The translations under genes were made by a program, and so were the position numbers. Below, one piece after another: positions 23,815 to 33,719 of a DNA stretch of 64,000 nt. Position 1 is the stretch's first letter; each line of letters begins with the position of its first letter. The stretch is from the NCBI GenBank assembly GCA_003241055.1, contig QFOD01000011.1, forward strand, positions 62,001 to 126,000, read 5' to 3'. The notes beneath the pieces are model-generated. The model had not been told where the DNA came from. It made no database searches and worked only from the letters and a program-made list of their open reading frames with translations. Source of the DNA: Roseateles depolymerans. GTDB taxonomy: Bacteria; Pseudomonadota; Gammaproteobacteria; Burkholderiales; Burkholderiaceae_C.

Positions 23815-25308
23815 TCAGCTGAACTTGGGCACGCGGTCGAACCAGGGCTGGGCCAGTTCCAGCTCGGTGGCCAGCTGCAACAGCAGCGCGTCCTCGCCGG
23901 GCCGCGCGACGAACTGCAGGCCCAGCGGCAGGCCGTCCGCCGTCCAGTGCAGCGGCAGCGAGATGGCGGGCGTGCCCGTCAGGTTGGCCAGCTGGGTGAA
24001 GGGCACATGCCGCAGGCTGTCGCTGGCCATCTGGTTGACCACGCCGTCCAGCCAGCCGGCACGGGCCAGCAGCGACAGCAGGCCGCTGGCGCGCAGGGCG
24101 CCCAGCGCGGCCACCTGCAGCGCGGGCGGGTCGCCCGTGCCGTGGGTCACCGGGGGCGAGGCCAGCGTGGGCGTCAGGTAGAGGTCGTAGCGCGCGTGCA
24201 GCCGGGCTAGCGCCCGGGCGTAGTCGTTCCAGCGCTGCAGCTCCGCCGTGAGGCGGCCGGCGCTGGTGGCGCGGCCCAGCGTGGCCAGCACGCGGGTCAG
24301 CGGCTCGAAGCCGGCCGCGCGCGCGCCGGCGGCCACGGCCCGGTCCACCGCCGCAGGCACCTGGCCGAAGTAGATGTGCAGATAGCTGCGCGCCAGCGCG
24401 CGGCCGTCGATGTCCGGCGCGGCGGCCTCCACCTCGTGGCCCAGGCCGCGCAGCAGCTGCACGGTGCGCTCCACGGCCAGCCGGGCCTCGTCGTGCACCG
24501 GCTCGCCAATGGGGGAATCGGCGCACCAGGCGATGCGCAGGCGCCGCAGCGGCTGGCGGCTTTGCTCAAGAAAGGACACCGGGGGGCGCGGTAACGCGAT
24601 CGGATCGCCCGGCTCGGGGCCGCTCAGCAGGTCCAGCGCCAGCGCGGTGTCGCGCACGCTGCGGCTGAGCACACCGTCGCTGCTGGCGCCGAACCACACC
24701 TCGTTCAGACCCGGCCCCACCGAGATGCGGCCGCGCGAGGGCTTGAGGCCCACCAGCCCGCAGCAGGCCGCCGGGATGCGGATGGAGCCGCCACCATCGT
24801 TGCCGGCCGCCATGGGCACCACGCCGGCCGCTACGGCCGCGGCCGCACCGCCGCTGCTGCCGCCGGGCGTGCGTGTGGCGTCCCAGGGGTTGCTGCTGCG
24901 GCCGAAGGCCTGCGGGTCGGTCACGCCCTTGAGCGCCAGTTCGGGCGTGTTGGTCTTGCCGAAGATCACCGCGCCGGCATCCAGCAGGCGGCGCACGATG
25001 TGGGCGTGTTCACGAGCGGGCGGCAGGCTGGCCAGTGCGCGGCTACCGCAGGCGGTGGGCGTGCCGGCGTAGTCGTGCACGGCGTCCTTGATGAGCATGG
25101 GCACGCCGGCCAGCGGCCCGCGCACACCGCGCGCGAGCTGTTCGCGCGCTCGGGCGGGCAAGGCCTGGCACACCGGGTTGAGCCGGGGCTGCACCTCGGC
25201 CAGACGCTGCTCGGCCAGCGCCAGCAGGGTAGGGCCGGTCGTGCGGCCCTGGGCCACGGCCTGGGCCAGTGCGGTGGCGTCGTGTTGTCGGTATTGCTTG
25301 AAGTCCAT
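23815..25308 (-). CDS. Amidase signature family protein
   Basis: Amidohydrolase of 497 residues with a Ser-Ser-Lys triad: K74 in MLIKDAVHDY, cis-Ser in GGSSGG (149-154) and the nucleophile S175 in GNDGGGSIRIPA. The family motif usually reads GTDTGGS, so Asn and Gly are local changes. Members cleave simple amides, nylon-type oligomers, or glutamyl-tRNA with partner subunits. GatA-type partners are absent here, so a catabolic amidase is more likely. The start MDFKQYRQHD fits the family. It stands alone, converging on the kinase. Confidence 0.88.
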   Translation of the reverse strand: MDFKQYRQHDATALAQAVAQGRTTGPTLLALAEQRLAEVQPRLNPVCQALPARAREQLARGVRGPLAGVPMLIKDAVHDYAGTPTACGSRALASLPPAREHAHIVRRLLDAGAVIFGKTNTPELALKGVTDPQAFGRSSNPWDATRTPGGSSGGAAAAVAAGVVPMAAGNDGGGSIRIPAACCGLVGLKPSRGRISVGPGLNEVWFGASSDGVLSRSVRDTALALDLLSGPEPGDPIALPRPPVSFLEQSRQPLRRLRIAWCADSPIGEPVHDEARLAVERTVQLLRGLGHEVEAAAPDIDGRALARSYLHIYFGQVPAAVDRAVAAGARAAGFEPLTRVLATLGRATSAGRLTAELQRWNDYARALARLHARYDLYLTPTLASPPVTHGTGDPPALQVAALGALRASGLLSLLARAGWLDGVVNQMASDSLRHVPFTQLANLTGTPAISLPLHWTADGLPLGLQFVARPGEDALLLQLATELELAQPWFDRVPKFS

Positions 25309-25423
25309 CGCGGTTGGTGGGCGCTGTTGTCTCGGCCGCGATTCTGGCCTGCCCGGGCATGACCGTCGGCAGGGTCATGGCCGGTCTATATATTCCGGCC
25401 CCGGTTCATCTCACCACCTGTTC

Positions 25424-26653
25424 ATGTCCACGATTTCCTCTTCGATTCGCCTCGCGCTGGGTGCGCTGCTGGGCTTGCTCGGCGCCGCGGCCCATGCGGA
25501 CTTCGCCATTCCGGGCTTCGAACTCGTTCACACGGCGCCGGTGGAGGCCCGTCTGGACACGCCTGACCTGCGCGAACCTTCGCGGGTGTGGCGCGAGATG
25601 TTCGATGGCGCGCGGGAGGAAATCGCCATTGCGCAGTTCTATGTGGCCGGCCAGAGCGGCGAGGTGCTCGACGAGCAGATCGCCGCGCTGGAGGCGGCAG
25701 CCGCACGCGGCGTGAAGATCCGCTTCCTGCTGGAGGACAAGGGGCAGCGCCTCTCGGATGCGGCCACGCTGGAGCGGCTGCGCCGCATCCCCGGCATCGA
25801 CTTTCGCGTGCTGGCTTACGACAAGCTCAGCAGCGGCGGCATCATTCATGCCAAGTACTTCATCGTGGACCGCCGCGCGGCCTTCGTGGGCAGCCAGAAC
25901 TTCGACTGGCGCGCGCTCAAGCACATCCATGAAACGGGTTTGCGCATCACCGATGCGACCGTCGTGGCCGAGGTGCAGGCCATCTTCGAGCAGGACTGGC
26001 AGGCCCAGGCCCTGCTGGCGGCCGGCAAGCCGGTGACGCCGTTGCCGCAGGCCCAGGCGCCGTTTGACATCACGCAGAAGACCTTCCTGCTCGCCAGCCC
26101 GCGGACCTGGAACCCGCCTGGCGTGGGCGACTCCGAGGAGGTGCTGCCGCGGCTGCTGGCCCAGGCGCAGAAGGAGGTGCGGGTGCAGTTGCTGGACTAC
26201 GCGCCGCTGAGCTTCGCCGCCGGCCGCCGGCCCTTCTATGCGGTGATAGACAACGCGATCCGCTCGGCCGCGGCGCGCGGCGTCAAGGTCAAGCTGATGG
26301 TGTCGAACTGGAACACCGAGGAGCCCGCCATACAGCATCTCAAGAGCCTGGCGCTGCTGCCCGAGGTGGAGATCCGCATCGTCACGCTGCCGCAGGCCAG
26401 CAGCGGCTTCATCCCCTTCGCCCGCGTGATCCACAGCAAGACCATGGTCATCGACGGCGAGCTGGCCTGGGTGGGCACCAGCAACTGGAGCGGGGGCTAC
26501 CTGGACAAGTCGCGCAACCTGGAGGTGGTGATGCGCGACAAGGCCATGGCCGAGCGTCTGGCGGCGCTGCACGAGCAGACCTGGAGCTCGCCCTATGCCG
26601 CGCCCATCGACGTCAACCGGCACTACCCCAAGCCGGCCAAGGGCACGCCCTGA
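25424..26653 (+). CDS. Exported phospholipase D-like protein
   Basis: Protein of 409 residues with two HKD catalytic motifs: HAKYFIVDRRAAFVGSQNFD and HSKTMVIDGELAWVGTSNWSGGYLD. It begins with a clear signal peptide (cleavage after GAAAHA) so acts outside the inner membrane. The start was placed there because the longer frame upstream overlaps the divergent amidase. It lacks the N-terminal helices of cardiolipin synthases and resembles the secreted PLD3/4-like branch, which hydrolyses phosphodiesters in lipid or nucleic acid. Substrate unproven. An 8-bp hairpin (26677-26696) follows the stop. Confidence 0.88.
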   Translation: MSTISSSIRLALGALLGLLGAAAHADFAIPGFELVHTAPVEARLDTPDLREPSRVWREMFDGAREEIAIAQFYVAGQSGEVLDEQIAALEAAAARGVKIRFLLEDKGQRLSDAATLERLRRIPGIDFRVLAYDKLSSGGIIHAKYFIVDRRAAFVGSQNFDWRALKHIHETGLRITDATVVAEVQAIFEQDWQAQALLAAGKPVTPLPQAQAPFDITQKTFLLASPRTWNPPGVGDSEEVLPRLLAQAQKEVRVQLLDYAPLSFAAGRRPFYAVIDNAIRSAAARGVKVKLMVSNWNTEEPAIQHLKSLALLPEVEIRIVTLPQASSGFIPFARVIHSKTMVIDGELAWVGTSNWSGGYLDKSRNLEVVMRDKAMAERLAALHEQTWSSPYAAPIDVNRHYPKPAKGTP

Positions 26654-26676
26654 CCCCAGGCGAGGCGGACGTGCGC

Positions 26677-26696
26677 GGCGCGGGGGGACCCGCGCC
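26677..26696. terminator. Weak terminator between converging genes
   Basis: An 8-bp stem GGCGCGGG/CCCGCGCC (26677-26684 with 26689-26696) and 4-base loop, followed by only GGTTT. It lies between the PLD-like gene and guaC. Confidence 0.5.
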
Positions 26697-26704
26697 GGTT
26701 TGCC

Positions 26705-27682
26705 TTACATGAACAGGTGCTCGCCGGCGTTCTCGCCGCCCAGGATCACGTAGTTCACCTTCTTCAGGTCGGCCAGCTGGGTGCCGCCGGCGTAGGAGAT
26801 GGAGCTCTGCAGGTCTTCCTGCATCTCGCGCAGCGTGTCGGCCAGCCGGCCCTTGACCGGCTCCAGGATGCGCTTGCCTTCCACGTGGCGGTACTCGCCC
26901 TTGTTGAAGTCGCTGGCCGAGCCGTAGTACTCCTTGAAGAGCTTGCCGTCGACCTCGACGGTCTTGCCGGGCGACTCCTCGTGGCCGGCGAACAGCGAGC
27001 CGATCATCACCATGGACGCGCCGAAGCGGATGCTCTTGGCGATGTCGCCGTGGTGGCGGATACCGCCGTCGGCGACGATGGGCTTGGTGGCCACGCGGGC
27101 GCACCACTTCAGCGCCGACAGCTGCCAGCCGCCGGTGCCGAAACCGGTCTTGAGCCGCGTGATGCAGACCTTGCCCGGGCCCACGCCGACCTTGGTCGCG
27201 TCGGCACCCCAGTTCTCCAGGTCGATCACGGCCTCGGGCGTGCCCACGTTGCCGGCGATCACGAAGGCCTTGGGCAGCTTGTGCTTGATGTGGGCGATCA
27301 TGCGCTGCACGCTCTCGGCGTGGCCGTGCGCGATGTCGATGGTCAGGTAGTCGGCGCCCACGCCGTCGGCGGCCAGCCGGTCCACCAGCTCGTAGTCGGC
27401 CGGCTTCACGCCCACCGACAGCGACACCAGCAGCCCCTTGGCGCGCATGCTGCGGGCATAGGCCAGGCTGTCCAGGTCGAAGCGGTGCATCACGTAGAAG
27501 TAGCCGTCGCGGGCCAGCTGTTCGGTGATGGTTTCATCCACCACGGTCTTCATGTTGGCCGGCATCACCGGCAGCTTGAAGCGGTGGGGGCCGAACTGCA
27601 CGGAGGTGTCGCAGTCGGCGCGGCTGTCCACGCGGCACTTGCGCGGCAGCAGCAGGATGTTGTCGTAGTCGAAGATTTCCAT
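26705..27682 (-). CDS. guaC: GMP reductase
   Basis: NADPH-dependent enzyme (325 residues) that deaminates GMP to IMP, balancing purine pools. The catalytic cysteine is C173 in [17 protein letters not shown]; the substrate loop [17 protein letters not shown] follows. The N-terminus lacks the CBS domains of IMP dehydrogenase and the MHRFD motif is present, separating it from GuaB. It resembles the short GuaC2 branch. A terminator about 100 bases upstream isolates it from the DUF3422 gene, so it must have its own promoter in 27683-27783, which I could not define. Confidence 0.93.
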   Translation of the reverse strand: MEIFDYDNILLLPRKCRVDSRADCDTSVQFGPHRFKLPVMPANMKTVVDETITEQLARDGYFYVMHRFDLDSLAYARSMRAKGLLVSLSVGVKPADYELVDRLAADGVGADYLTIDIAHGHAESVQRMIAHIKHKLPKAFVIAGNVGTPEAVIDLENWGADATKVGVGPGKVCITRLKTGFGTGGWQLSALKWCARVATKPIVADGGIRHHGDIAKSIRFGASMVMIGSLFAGHEESPGKTVEVDGKLFKEYYGSASDFNKGEYRHVEGKRILEPVKGRLADTLREMQEDLQSSISYAGGTQLADLKKVNYVILGGENAGEHLFM

Positions 27683-27783
27683 GGTTCAAGTTCGCATGTG
27701 TCGGTGCGCGTTGAGGCAGTGCGCGACCTCGGCTGCGAGCGCTTGACTTGGCTCTTCCGGCCCTTGCCCGGCGTGTTGCGGGC

Positions 27784-27816
27784 AAAAAAAACCGGACGCC
27801 AAAATTTGGGCCCGGT
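27784..27816 (-). terminator. Intrinsic terminator of the DUF3422 gene
   Basis: On the minus strand, ACCGG...CCGGT arms (27812-27816 with 27791-27795) with inner CCAAA/TTTGG pairs, then T8 at 27784-27791. It lies 43 bases after the DUF3422 stop and 100 bases before guaC. Confidence 0.85.
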
Positions 27817-27858
27817 GATTGATTCTACGCGTTTCGAGGGGTGTGCCAGGGATATCCC

Positions 27859-29169
27859 TTAGTGCCCGAAGAAGCGGCGGTGTATGCGCCGGGTGGTCCA
27901 CCACACGCCGGCCAGCACCAGGGGCACGGCCAGGCCGGTGGCCAGCTCGGGGCTGATGGGCAGCCAGCCCTCGGTCTTCAGCGCCTTGAGCCCGTAGGCC
28001 ACGAGGCTGACCACGTAGTAGGTAATGGCCGCCAGCGACAGCCCTTCCACGGTGGCCTGCATGCGCAGCTGGGTCTGCTGGCCCTCGCCGAGCTGGCTCA
28101 GCAGCTGCTGGTTCTGCGCCTCGGTGGCGATGTCCACGCGGGTGCGCAGCAGGGCGCTGATGCGCCCGATCCGCTCCGACAGGCCCGACAGCCGGCCCGC
28201 CGCGGCCGACACGGTGGCGATCGCGGGTGACAGCCGGCGCTGCATGAACTCGCCCAGCGTCTGCACGCCGGGCAGCTTGCCCTCGTGCAGCTCGGCAATG
28301 CGGCGCTCCACGATGGCGTGATAGGCCTCGGTGGCGCTGAAGCGGTACTGGTGCTCGGCCGTGGCGTGCTCCACCTGGGCTGCGGTGGCGATCAGCGCGT
28401 CCAGCAGGGCCGATTCGGACACGTTGCGCCGCTCCAGGCCTTCCGTGATCTCGGCGAGCTGCGTCTCGGCGCGGGAGAGCATGGGGGTCAGGGCTTTCGC
28501 GACGGGCAGGCCGCGCAAGGCCATCAGCCGGTAGGTCTCCAGCTCCAGCAGCCGCTGGCAGACACGCCCGGCGCGCGACGGCGGCATGCCGGGTTCGGCG
28601 ATGACGACGACATGCTCGAAGCCCGTGCCGCGCAGCTGGAAGTCCGCCAGCACCAGCGAGTGCCAGCCGCCCATCGTGGAGGCGAACACGGCGTCGTCAT
28701 CGAACCAGGCGCTGCCCTCGCGGTAGGCATGGGCCGGGCTGTCCATGGTGCGCTCCAGCATCAGCACCTTCATGGCGGCCACGGTGCGGCCCGGGATCCG
28801 GCTCAGCCACTCGGCGCTGACCTCGGGCTGCAGGGCGTCCAGCGTCGCGGCCGAGGGCAGCGTGCCGGCCGGCAGCGGCTGCACGATGGAATAGCGGGTG
28901 AACTCGCTGTGACGTTCCCACTTCAGCGAGAAGCCGTCGAAGCGCAGGCGCAGGAAGTTGCCGGACAGCTCATCCAACGCCAGGTGCTGCTGGCCGGGGA
29001 GGGCGCTGAGATGGGCATGCTCCTGCGCGCGGCTGATGCCCTCGTTGAGCACCGCCACATAGGTGACGAGGGCGGGCAGGGCGATGCGCGCCGACGGTCG
29101 GGCATGCACTTCGTTGTGCAGCACCAGGCGAAGTTCGTCGTTCTGCGGAAGCAGCAAGGCTTGGCTCAT
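27859..29169 (-). CDS. DUF3422 family membrane protein
   Basis: Protein of 436 residues belonging to a family (PF11902) of unknown role widespread in proteobacteria. The N-terminal motif NDELRLVLHNEVHARPSARI is diagnostic. Residues 1-300 look soluble; a predicted coiled-coil region follows, and two hydrophobic segments near the C-terminus (GLSLAAITYYVVSLVAYGLKAL and LATGLAVPLVLAGVWWTT) anchor it in the membrane. The first residues of the gene have no SD stronger than CGACAT. It is divergent from a FabH-like gene; a TAAAAT box serves that gene at 29203-29208. The role is unknown. Confidence 0.88.
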   Translation of the reverse strand: MSQALLLPQNDELRLVLHNEVHARPSARIALPALVTYVAVLNEGISRAQEHAHLSALPGQQHLALDELSGNFLRLRFDGFSLKWERHSEFTRYSIVQPLPAGTLPSAATLDALQPEVSAEWLSRIPGRTVAAMKVLMLERTMDSPAHAYREGSAWFDDDAVFASTMGGWHSLVLADFQLRGTGFEHVVVIAEPGMPPSRAGRVCQRLLELETYRLMALRGLPVAKALTPMLSRAETQLAEITEGLERRNVSESALLDALIATAAQVEHATAEHQYRFSATEAYHAIVERRIAELHEGKLPGVQTLGEFMQRRLSPAIATVSAAAGRLSGLSERIGRISALLRTRVDIATEAQNQQLLSQLGEGQQTQLRMQATVEGLSLAAITYYVVSLVAYGLKALKTEGWLPISPELATGLAVPLVLAGVWWTTRRIHRRFFGH

Positions 29170-29202
29170 GTCGGGCGCAAAGATCGGGGTGGCATGAATC
29201 CC

Positions 29203-29208
29203 TAAAAT
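29203..29208 (+). promoter_or_regulatory. Candidate -10 box before the FabH-like gene
   Basis: TAAAAT in the 80-base divergent region, 41 bases before the FabH-like start. No convincing -35 is seen 17 bases upstream. Confidence 0.35.
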
Positions 29209-29249
29209 TGTGGCCCCATTCCAGGGCCTCCTCGGGCGGCCAGAACATC

Positions 29250-30383
29250 ATGCAAACAGCATTCCCGGCAGTCGTCATCAGTGGCACCGGCCTGTATCGG
29301 CCGCCGCACGTCATCACCAATGCCGAGCTGGTGGAGGCGTTCAACCGCTACGCCGATCAGCAGAACACCGCGCATGCCGACGCGATCGCCAGCGGCGAAC
29401 GCCAGCCCGTGCCGCACTCGAGCGTGGAGTTCATCGAGAAGGCGTCCGGCATCAAGCAGCGCTACGTCATCGAGAAGGACGGCGTGCTGGACCCGGCGCG
29501 CATGTATCCGCGCTTCACGCCGCGTGCCGACGACGAACTGTCGCTGATGGCCGAGATCGCGGTGGACGCGGCGAAGCAGGCCCTGGCCCAGGCCGGCAAG
29601 ACCGGCGCCGATGTCGACGCCGTGCTGTGCGCCAGCGCGAACATGCAGCGCGCCTACCCGGCGATGGCCATCGAAATCCAGCAGGCGCTGGGCGCGGGTG
29701 GTTACGGCTTTGACATGAACGTGGCCTGTTCGTCAGCCACCTTTGCACTGGAACAGGCGGTCAATGCGGTGCGCACCGGTTCGGCGCGCTGCGTGCTGGT
29801 GGTGAACCCCGAGATCACATCGGCCCACCTGGCCTGGAATGACCGGGACTGCCACTTCATCTTCGGCGACGTCTGCACGGCGCTGGTCGTGGAGCGTGCC
29901 GAGACCGCCACGGGGGCCGACCAGTGGGAGGTGCTGGGCACCAAGCTGATCACCCAGTTCAGCAACAACATCCGCAACAACTTCGGGTTCATGACCCGCG
30001 CGGAAGACCGTGATCCGGCCGCCCGCGACCTGACCTTCTATCAGGAGGGCCGCAAGGTCTTCAAGGAAGTCGTGCCTATGGCCGCCGCGCACATCGAGGC
30101 CCATCTGGCCGGCCTGAAGCTGGAGCCTACGCAGATGCGCCGCTTCTGGCTGCACCAGGCCAACCAGGGCATGAACCAGCTGGTCATCAAGAAGCTGGTG
30201 GGGGCGGACGCGGGCGACGAGGTCGCGCCGCTGATCCTGAACGAGTACGCGAACACCGCGTCGGCCGGCTCCATCATTGCCTTCCACCAGCACCGGGCCG
30301 ACCTCAAGGCGGGCGATGCCGGCGTGATCTGCTCCTTCGGTGCTGGCTATTCGATCGGCAGTGTGGTGGTGAAGAAGCGCTGA
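29250..30383 (+). CDS. Beta-ketoacyl-ACP synthase III, long form
   Basis: Thiolase-fold condensing enzyme of 377 residues, about 60 longer than E. coli FabH. The triad is C160 (NVACSSATF), H302 (WLHQANQ) and N335 ([10 protein letters not shown]). The extra length is an insertion near residues 30-60 ([20 protein letters not shown]) and around 250-270, seen in the second FabH-like enzymes common in Burkholderiales. It may start fatty-acid synthesis from an unusual acyl group or serve another pathway; no other fab genes are adjacent. The start was placed at MQTAFPAVV; the open frame upstream overlaps the divergent region. Confidence 0.87.
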   Translation: MQTAFPAVVISGTGLYRPPHVITNAELVEAFNRYADQQNTAHADAIASGERQPVPHSSVEFIEKASGIKQRYVIEKDGVLDPARMYPRFTPRADDELSLMAEIAVDAAKQALAQAGKTGADVDAVLCASANMQRAYPAMAIEIQQALGAGGYGFDMNVACSSATFALEQAVNAVRTGSARCVLVVNPEITSAHLAWNDRDCHFIFGDVCTALVVERAETATGADQWEVLGTKLITQFSNNIRNNFGFMTRAEDRDPAARDLTFYQEGRKVFKEVVPMAAAHIEAHLAGLKLEPTQMRRFWLHQANQGMNQLVIKKLVGADAGDEVAPLILNEYANTASAGSIIAFHQHRADLKAGDAGVICSFGAGYSIGSVVVKKR

Positions 30384-30416
30384 CGGCCTGCCCTCAAAGG
30401 GGAGAGGCTCGCGCGT

Positions 30417-31184
30417 TCAGAAGCGCAACGACAGCCCGACGGTGCCGCTCCAGTCGGGCGTGTTGCGGTTCAGCCCGCGGGTCAGCGCCACGTCCAGCTG
30501 GGCATTGCGGCTGAGCAGCCAGGCCAGCCCGGTGCCGGCCGTCAGCACCTTGCCGCCGTTGCGTGAGGACGCCAGCTGTTCGGCGGCCAGCTCGACGAAG
30601 GTGCGCAGGGTCTCGTTCAGCGGGATGGCCAGGCTGGCCGAGGCCAGTGCGGCGGTGTAGCGCTGATCGTCCGCGTTGCGGTCGGTCAGCACCCCGCCCA
30701 TGGCGCCCAGCGACAGCCCCGCGGGCAGCTCCCATTCGGCGGCGATGCGCACCGAAGGGCGCAGCCCGTGGCCCTTGAAGTCGCCGCTGCCGCTGGGGGT
30801 GTCCACATGGAAGAGCCAGGCCAGCGTCGGCCGCCCGTCGCCCCCTTCGCTGAATTGCCACTTCACGCCCAGCGAGGCATCGCCGCGACCGCTGCTGCTG
30901 GGCTGGCTGGTGCCGGTCTGGCGCAGGGCGCCCTCTGTTTCCAGCCGCAGCTCGAGGTCATGCCCGACGCCCAGACGCAACAGGGTGGGCGTGCTGCGCA
31001 GACGGGTGGTTTGGCCGCCGGACTTCTGCTTTTGCCAGGCGCCGCTGGTTTCCAACTGGAAACGGCCGGCATCCAGCACCTCGGGGGACTCGGTGAAGTC
31101 CGGTCTATCGGTAGAGATCGCGTCCTCGGCGAGCGTGGGGCCCGCGAGGCCGAACAACATCAGGGACAGGGCCAGCTTCTGCAT
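30417..31184 (-). CDS. Exported transporter-like outer-membrane protein
   Basis: Protein of 255 residues with a signal peptide (MQKLALSLMLFGLAGPTLA) and the motif STDRPDFTESPEVLDAGRFQLETS, typical of the MetA-pathway phenol-degradation/transporter family (PF13557). The remainder is alternating beta strands ending in LSLRF, as in outer-membrane barrels. The start carries GGGAGA 7 bases upstream and fits the signal peptide. Homologues are usually annotated only as transporter; substrate unknown. It is divergent from exonuclease I. Confidence 0.75.
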   Translation of the reverse strand: MQKLALSLMLFGLAGPTLAEDAISTDRPDFTESPEVLDAGRFQLETSGAWQKQKSGGQTTRLRSTPTLLRLGVGHDLELRLETEGALRQTGTSQPSSSGRGDASLGVKWQFSEGGDGRPTLAWLFHVDTPSGSGDFKGHGLRPSVRIAAEWELPAGLSLGAMGGVLTDRNADDQRYTAALASASLAIPLNETLRTFVELAAEQLASSRNGGKVLTAGTGLAWLLSRNAQLDVALTRGLNRNTPDWSGTVGLSLRF

Positions 31185-31243
31185 CGTCGTCTCCCATGTG
31201 CCCGAACGGCGGGGCTGACTATAGGGTGCGCTATCGTGCCGGC

Positions 31244-32677
31244 ATGAGCGAGATGAGTTTTTTCTGGCACGACTACGAGACTTTTGGCCGCGTGCCGCGC
31301 CGCGACCGGCCGGCGCAGTTCGCTGGCGTGCGCACCGATGCGGAGCTGAACGAGATCGGTGAGCCGCTGATGGTGTATTGCCAGCCGGCACCCGACTACC
31401 TGCCGGATCCGGAATCCTGTCTGCTGACCGGCATCCTGCCGCAGCACTGCCAGCAGCGCGGCGTGCCCGAGCACGAGTTCGCGGCCGCCATCGAGGCGGC
31501 GCTGGCCGAACCCGGCACGGTGGGCGTGGGCTACAACAGCATCCGCTTCGACGACGAGGTCACGCGCTTCCTGTTCTGGCGCAATCTCATCGACCCCTAT
31601 GCCCGCGAATGGCAGAACGGCTGCGGCCGCTGGGATCTGCTGGACGTCGTGCGCTGCGCCTACGCACTGCGCCCTGAGGGGCTGGCATGGCCCAAGCATG
31701 AAGACGGCCGCCCCAGCTTCAAGCTGGAGCACCTGACCGCCGCCAACGGCCTGGCCCACGAGGCGGCGCACGATGCGCTGTCCGACGTGCGCGCCACCGT
31801 CGCCCTGGCGCGCAAGCTGCGCCAGGCCGTGCCGCGGCTGTGGGACTTCTGCCTGAAGCTGCGCAGCAAGCAGGCCGTGTGGGATGAGATCGGCGTGGGA
31901 CGGCCCTTCTTCCACATCTCCGGCATGTACGGCCCCGAGCGCGGCTGCATCGCACTGGTGTGGCCGCTGGCGCCGCACCCGACCAACAAGAACGAACTGG
32001 TGGTATGGGACTGCTCGGTCGCGCCGGACGAGCTGCTGACGCTGAATGCCGCCGACATCCGCGCGCGCATGTTCACCAAGCAGGAGGAACTGCCCGAGGG
32101 CGTCACGCGGCTGCCGATCAAGACCATCCACGTCAACAAGTCGCCTATCGTGATCAGCAACCTCAAGGTGCTGACTCCCGAGATGGCCGAGCGCTGGGGC
32201 CTGGATCTGCAGGCCCAGCTGGCCCATGCCCACGCATTGGCCGAGCGCGGCCGGCTGTTGGACGGCCTGTGGGGGGAGGTGTTCCAGCGCGAGCCCTTTG
32301 CCGCAGTCGATGTCGACGAAGACCTCTACGGTGGCTTCATCGGCAACGAGGATCGCCGGGCCTTGCTGCGGGTGCGTGGCCTGTCGCCCGAGCAATTGGC
32401 CGAACGGGCCAGCCAGGGCAAGCTGAGCTTCCAGGATGGGCGGCTGGACGAGCTGGTGTTTCGCTGGCGCGCGCGCAACTTCCCCGCGAGCCTGTCGCCC
32501 GAGGAGGCCCAACGCTGGCAGGCCCACTGCGGTGCGCGCCTGCACGAGGGTGAGGGCGGCGCGCAGACGCTCGCGGCCTTCATGGAACGCATCGATCAGC
32601 TGGGTGAAACCGCCGACGAGCGTGGCGAGGAGATTCTGGCCGCGCTGTATGACTACGCCGAGCAGATCGCCCCGTGA
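31244..32677 (+). CDS. sbcB: Exodeoxyribonuclease I
   Basis: Single-strand 3'-5' DNA exonuclease (477 residues) of the DEDD group, used in mismatch repair and recombination. The ExoI motif DYET gives D10 and E12 of the active site; the second motif YNSIRFDDEVTRF and third HDALSDVRATVALA supply the remaining Asp and His. The C-terminal SH3-like and helical domains are present, with the length matching E. coli SbcB (475). The start is at MSEMSFFWHDYETFG; an upstream frame overlaps the divergent gene. It stands alone. Confidence 0.95.
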   Translation: MSEMSFFWHDYETFGRVPRRDRPAQFAGVRTDAELNEIGEPLMVYCQPAPDYLPDPESCLLTGILPQHCQQRGVPEHEFAAAIEAALAEPGTVGVGYNSIRFDDEVTRFLFWRNLIDPYAREWQNGCGRWDLLDVVRCAYALRPEGLAWPKHEDGRPSFKLEHLTAANGLAHEAAHDALSDVRATVALARKLRQAVPRLWDFCLKLRSKQAVWDEIGVGRPFFHISGMYGPERGCIALVWPLAPHPTNKNELVVWDCSVAPDELLTLNAADIRARMFTKQEELPEGVTRLPIKTIHVNKSPIVISNLKVLTPEMAERWGLDLQAQLAHAHALAERGRLLDGLWGEVFQREPFAAVDVDEDLYGGFIGNEDRRALLRVRGLSPEQLAERASQGKLSFQDGRLDELVFRWRARNFPASLSPEEAQRWQAHCGARLHEGEGGAQTLAAFMERIDQLGETADERGEEILAALYDYAEQIAP

Positions 32678-32783
32678 GTGGCCGGCCTTGCCGGGGTTTT
32701 CGGGCTCCGGCGAACCGGCATGGTTTTCGTCGCGCAGTCCTGCGATCATCGGGGCTGATGAGTCCAGATCCTGAGGAGACGTC

Positions 32784-33719
32784 ATGAGTGCATCCACCCT
32801 TTCTGCCCCCGCCGACGACGCCGTGGCGGCACGGATGAGGGCGTTGCTGGTGCGAGCCCCGGTCGCCGTGGCTTTCGTGAGCCAGCAGCGCTTCGAGGTG
32901 GTCAGCGAGCAGTTCAATCACCTGTTCGGCCACGGCGACGAGACGGATCTGGCGGGGCAGTCCACGCGTGTGGTGCACACCAACGACCTGGCGCACTCCG
33001 GCCTGGCCGAGCGTTGCACTGCGGCGTTCGTGGCGGGACGGCCGCTGGATGAGGAGATCGAGTACGTGCGCGCGGACGGCCACCGGTTCTGGGGTCGCCT
33101 GCAGGCCACGCCGCTGCACTGGGAGCAGCCCCAGGGCGAGGCGCTCTGGATCGTCGAGGACGTCACCGCGGCGCGCGCGCTGCGCCTGCAGCCCACCTGG
33201 ACGGCCAAGCACGACGGGGTCACCGAGCTGGCCAATCGCCGCGAGTTCGAGCGCCGCCTGTCGGAGCATGTCGGCAGCCGCCGCAGCGAGCCGGTGTCGG
33301 TGCTGTGGCTGGACGTGGACAGGTTTAGCGACGTGGTCAAGGAGATGGGCGCCGAGGTGGGCGACCATTTCCTCTACGGCCTGGGTCAGATGCTGATCGG
33401 CAAGGTTCGCGCGTCAGACCTGGTGTCGCGGCTGGAGGATGACCATTTCGCCTTCCTGCTGCCGGATTGCGATCAGCACTATGCGCAGATCATTGCCGAG
33501 AAGCTGCGCTCCGCCGTGGCCAGCTACCGGCTGCGTTGGGGCCTGCACCGCACCCGCGTGAAGGCCAGCCTGGGTGTCGTGCAGGTGCAACCCACGCTCA
33601 CCAGCGTGGATGCGGTGCTCGGTGCGGCGGCGCTGGCCTGCACCGAGGCCAAGGCTGCGGGCGGCGACAGCGTGCGGGTGTTCGTGTCGGCAGGCGGCTA
33701 CGAGGAACTGGCGGGCTGA
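32784..33719 (+). CDS. PAS-GGDEF protein with broken catalytic motif
   Basis: Cytoplasmic signalling protein (311 residues): a PAS-like domain (about 15-130) and a diguanylate-cyclase-fold domain (about 140-305). The catalytic GGDEF sequence is replaced by EDDHF (218-222), so it should not synthesise c-di-GMP. The inhibitory I-site RxxD (R209-A-S-D212) remains at the correct five-residue distance. The Asp of DVDRF is retained near 177-179. The likeliest role is a c-di-GMP-binding effector or regulatory subunit. GAGGAGA lies 7 bases before the ATG. It is upstream of the small flagellar-like gene by 134 bases. Confidence 0.82.
   Translation: MSASTLSAPADDAVAARMRALLVRAPVAVAFVSQQRFEVVSEQFNHLFGHGDETDLAGQSTRVVHTNDLAHSGLAERCTAAFVAGRPLDEEIEYVRADGHRFWGRLQATPLHWEQPQGEALWIVEDVTAARALRLQPTWTAKHDGVTELANRREFERRLSEHVGSRRSEPVSVLWLDVDRFSDVVKEMGAEVGDHFLYGLGQMLIGKVRASDLVSRLEDDHFAFLLPDCDQHYAQIIAEKLRSAVASYRLRWGLHRTRVKASLGVVQVQPTLTSVDAVLGAAALACTEAKAAGGDSVRVFVSAGGYEELAG

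Noticed and set aside
27822..27827. TAGAAT on the minus strand between the DUF3422 gene and guaC as a guaC promoter
   Set aside because: Transcription from it would enter the terminator at 27784-27816 immediately; it cannot serve guaC well.
32678..32783. Terminator after sbcB
   Set aside because: A 5-bp CCGGC/GCCGG stem followed by GGTTTT is too weak to call.
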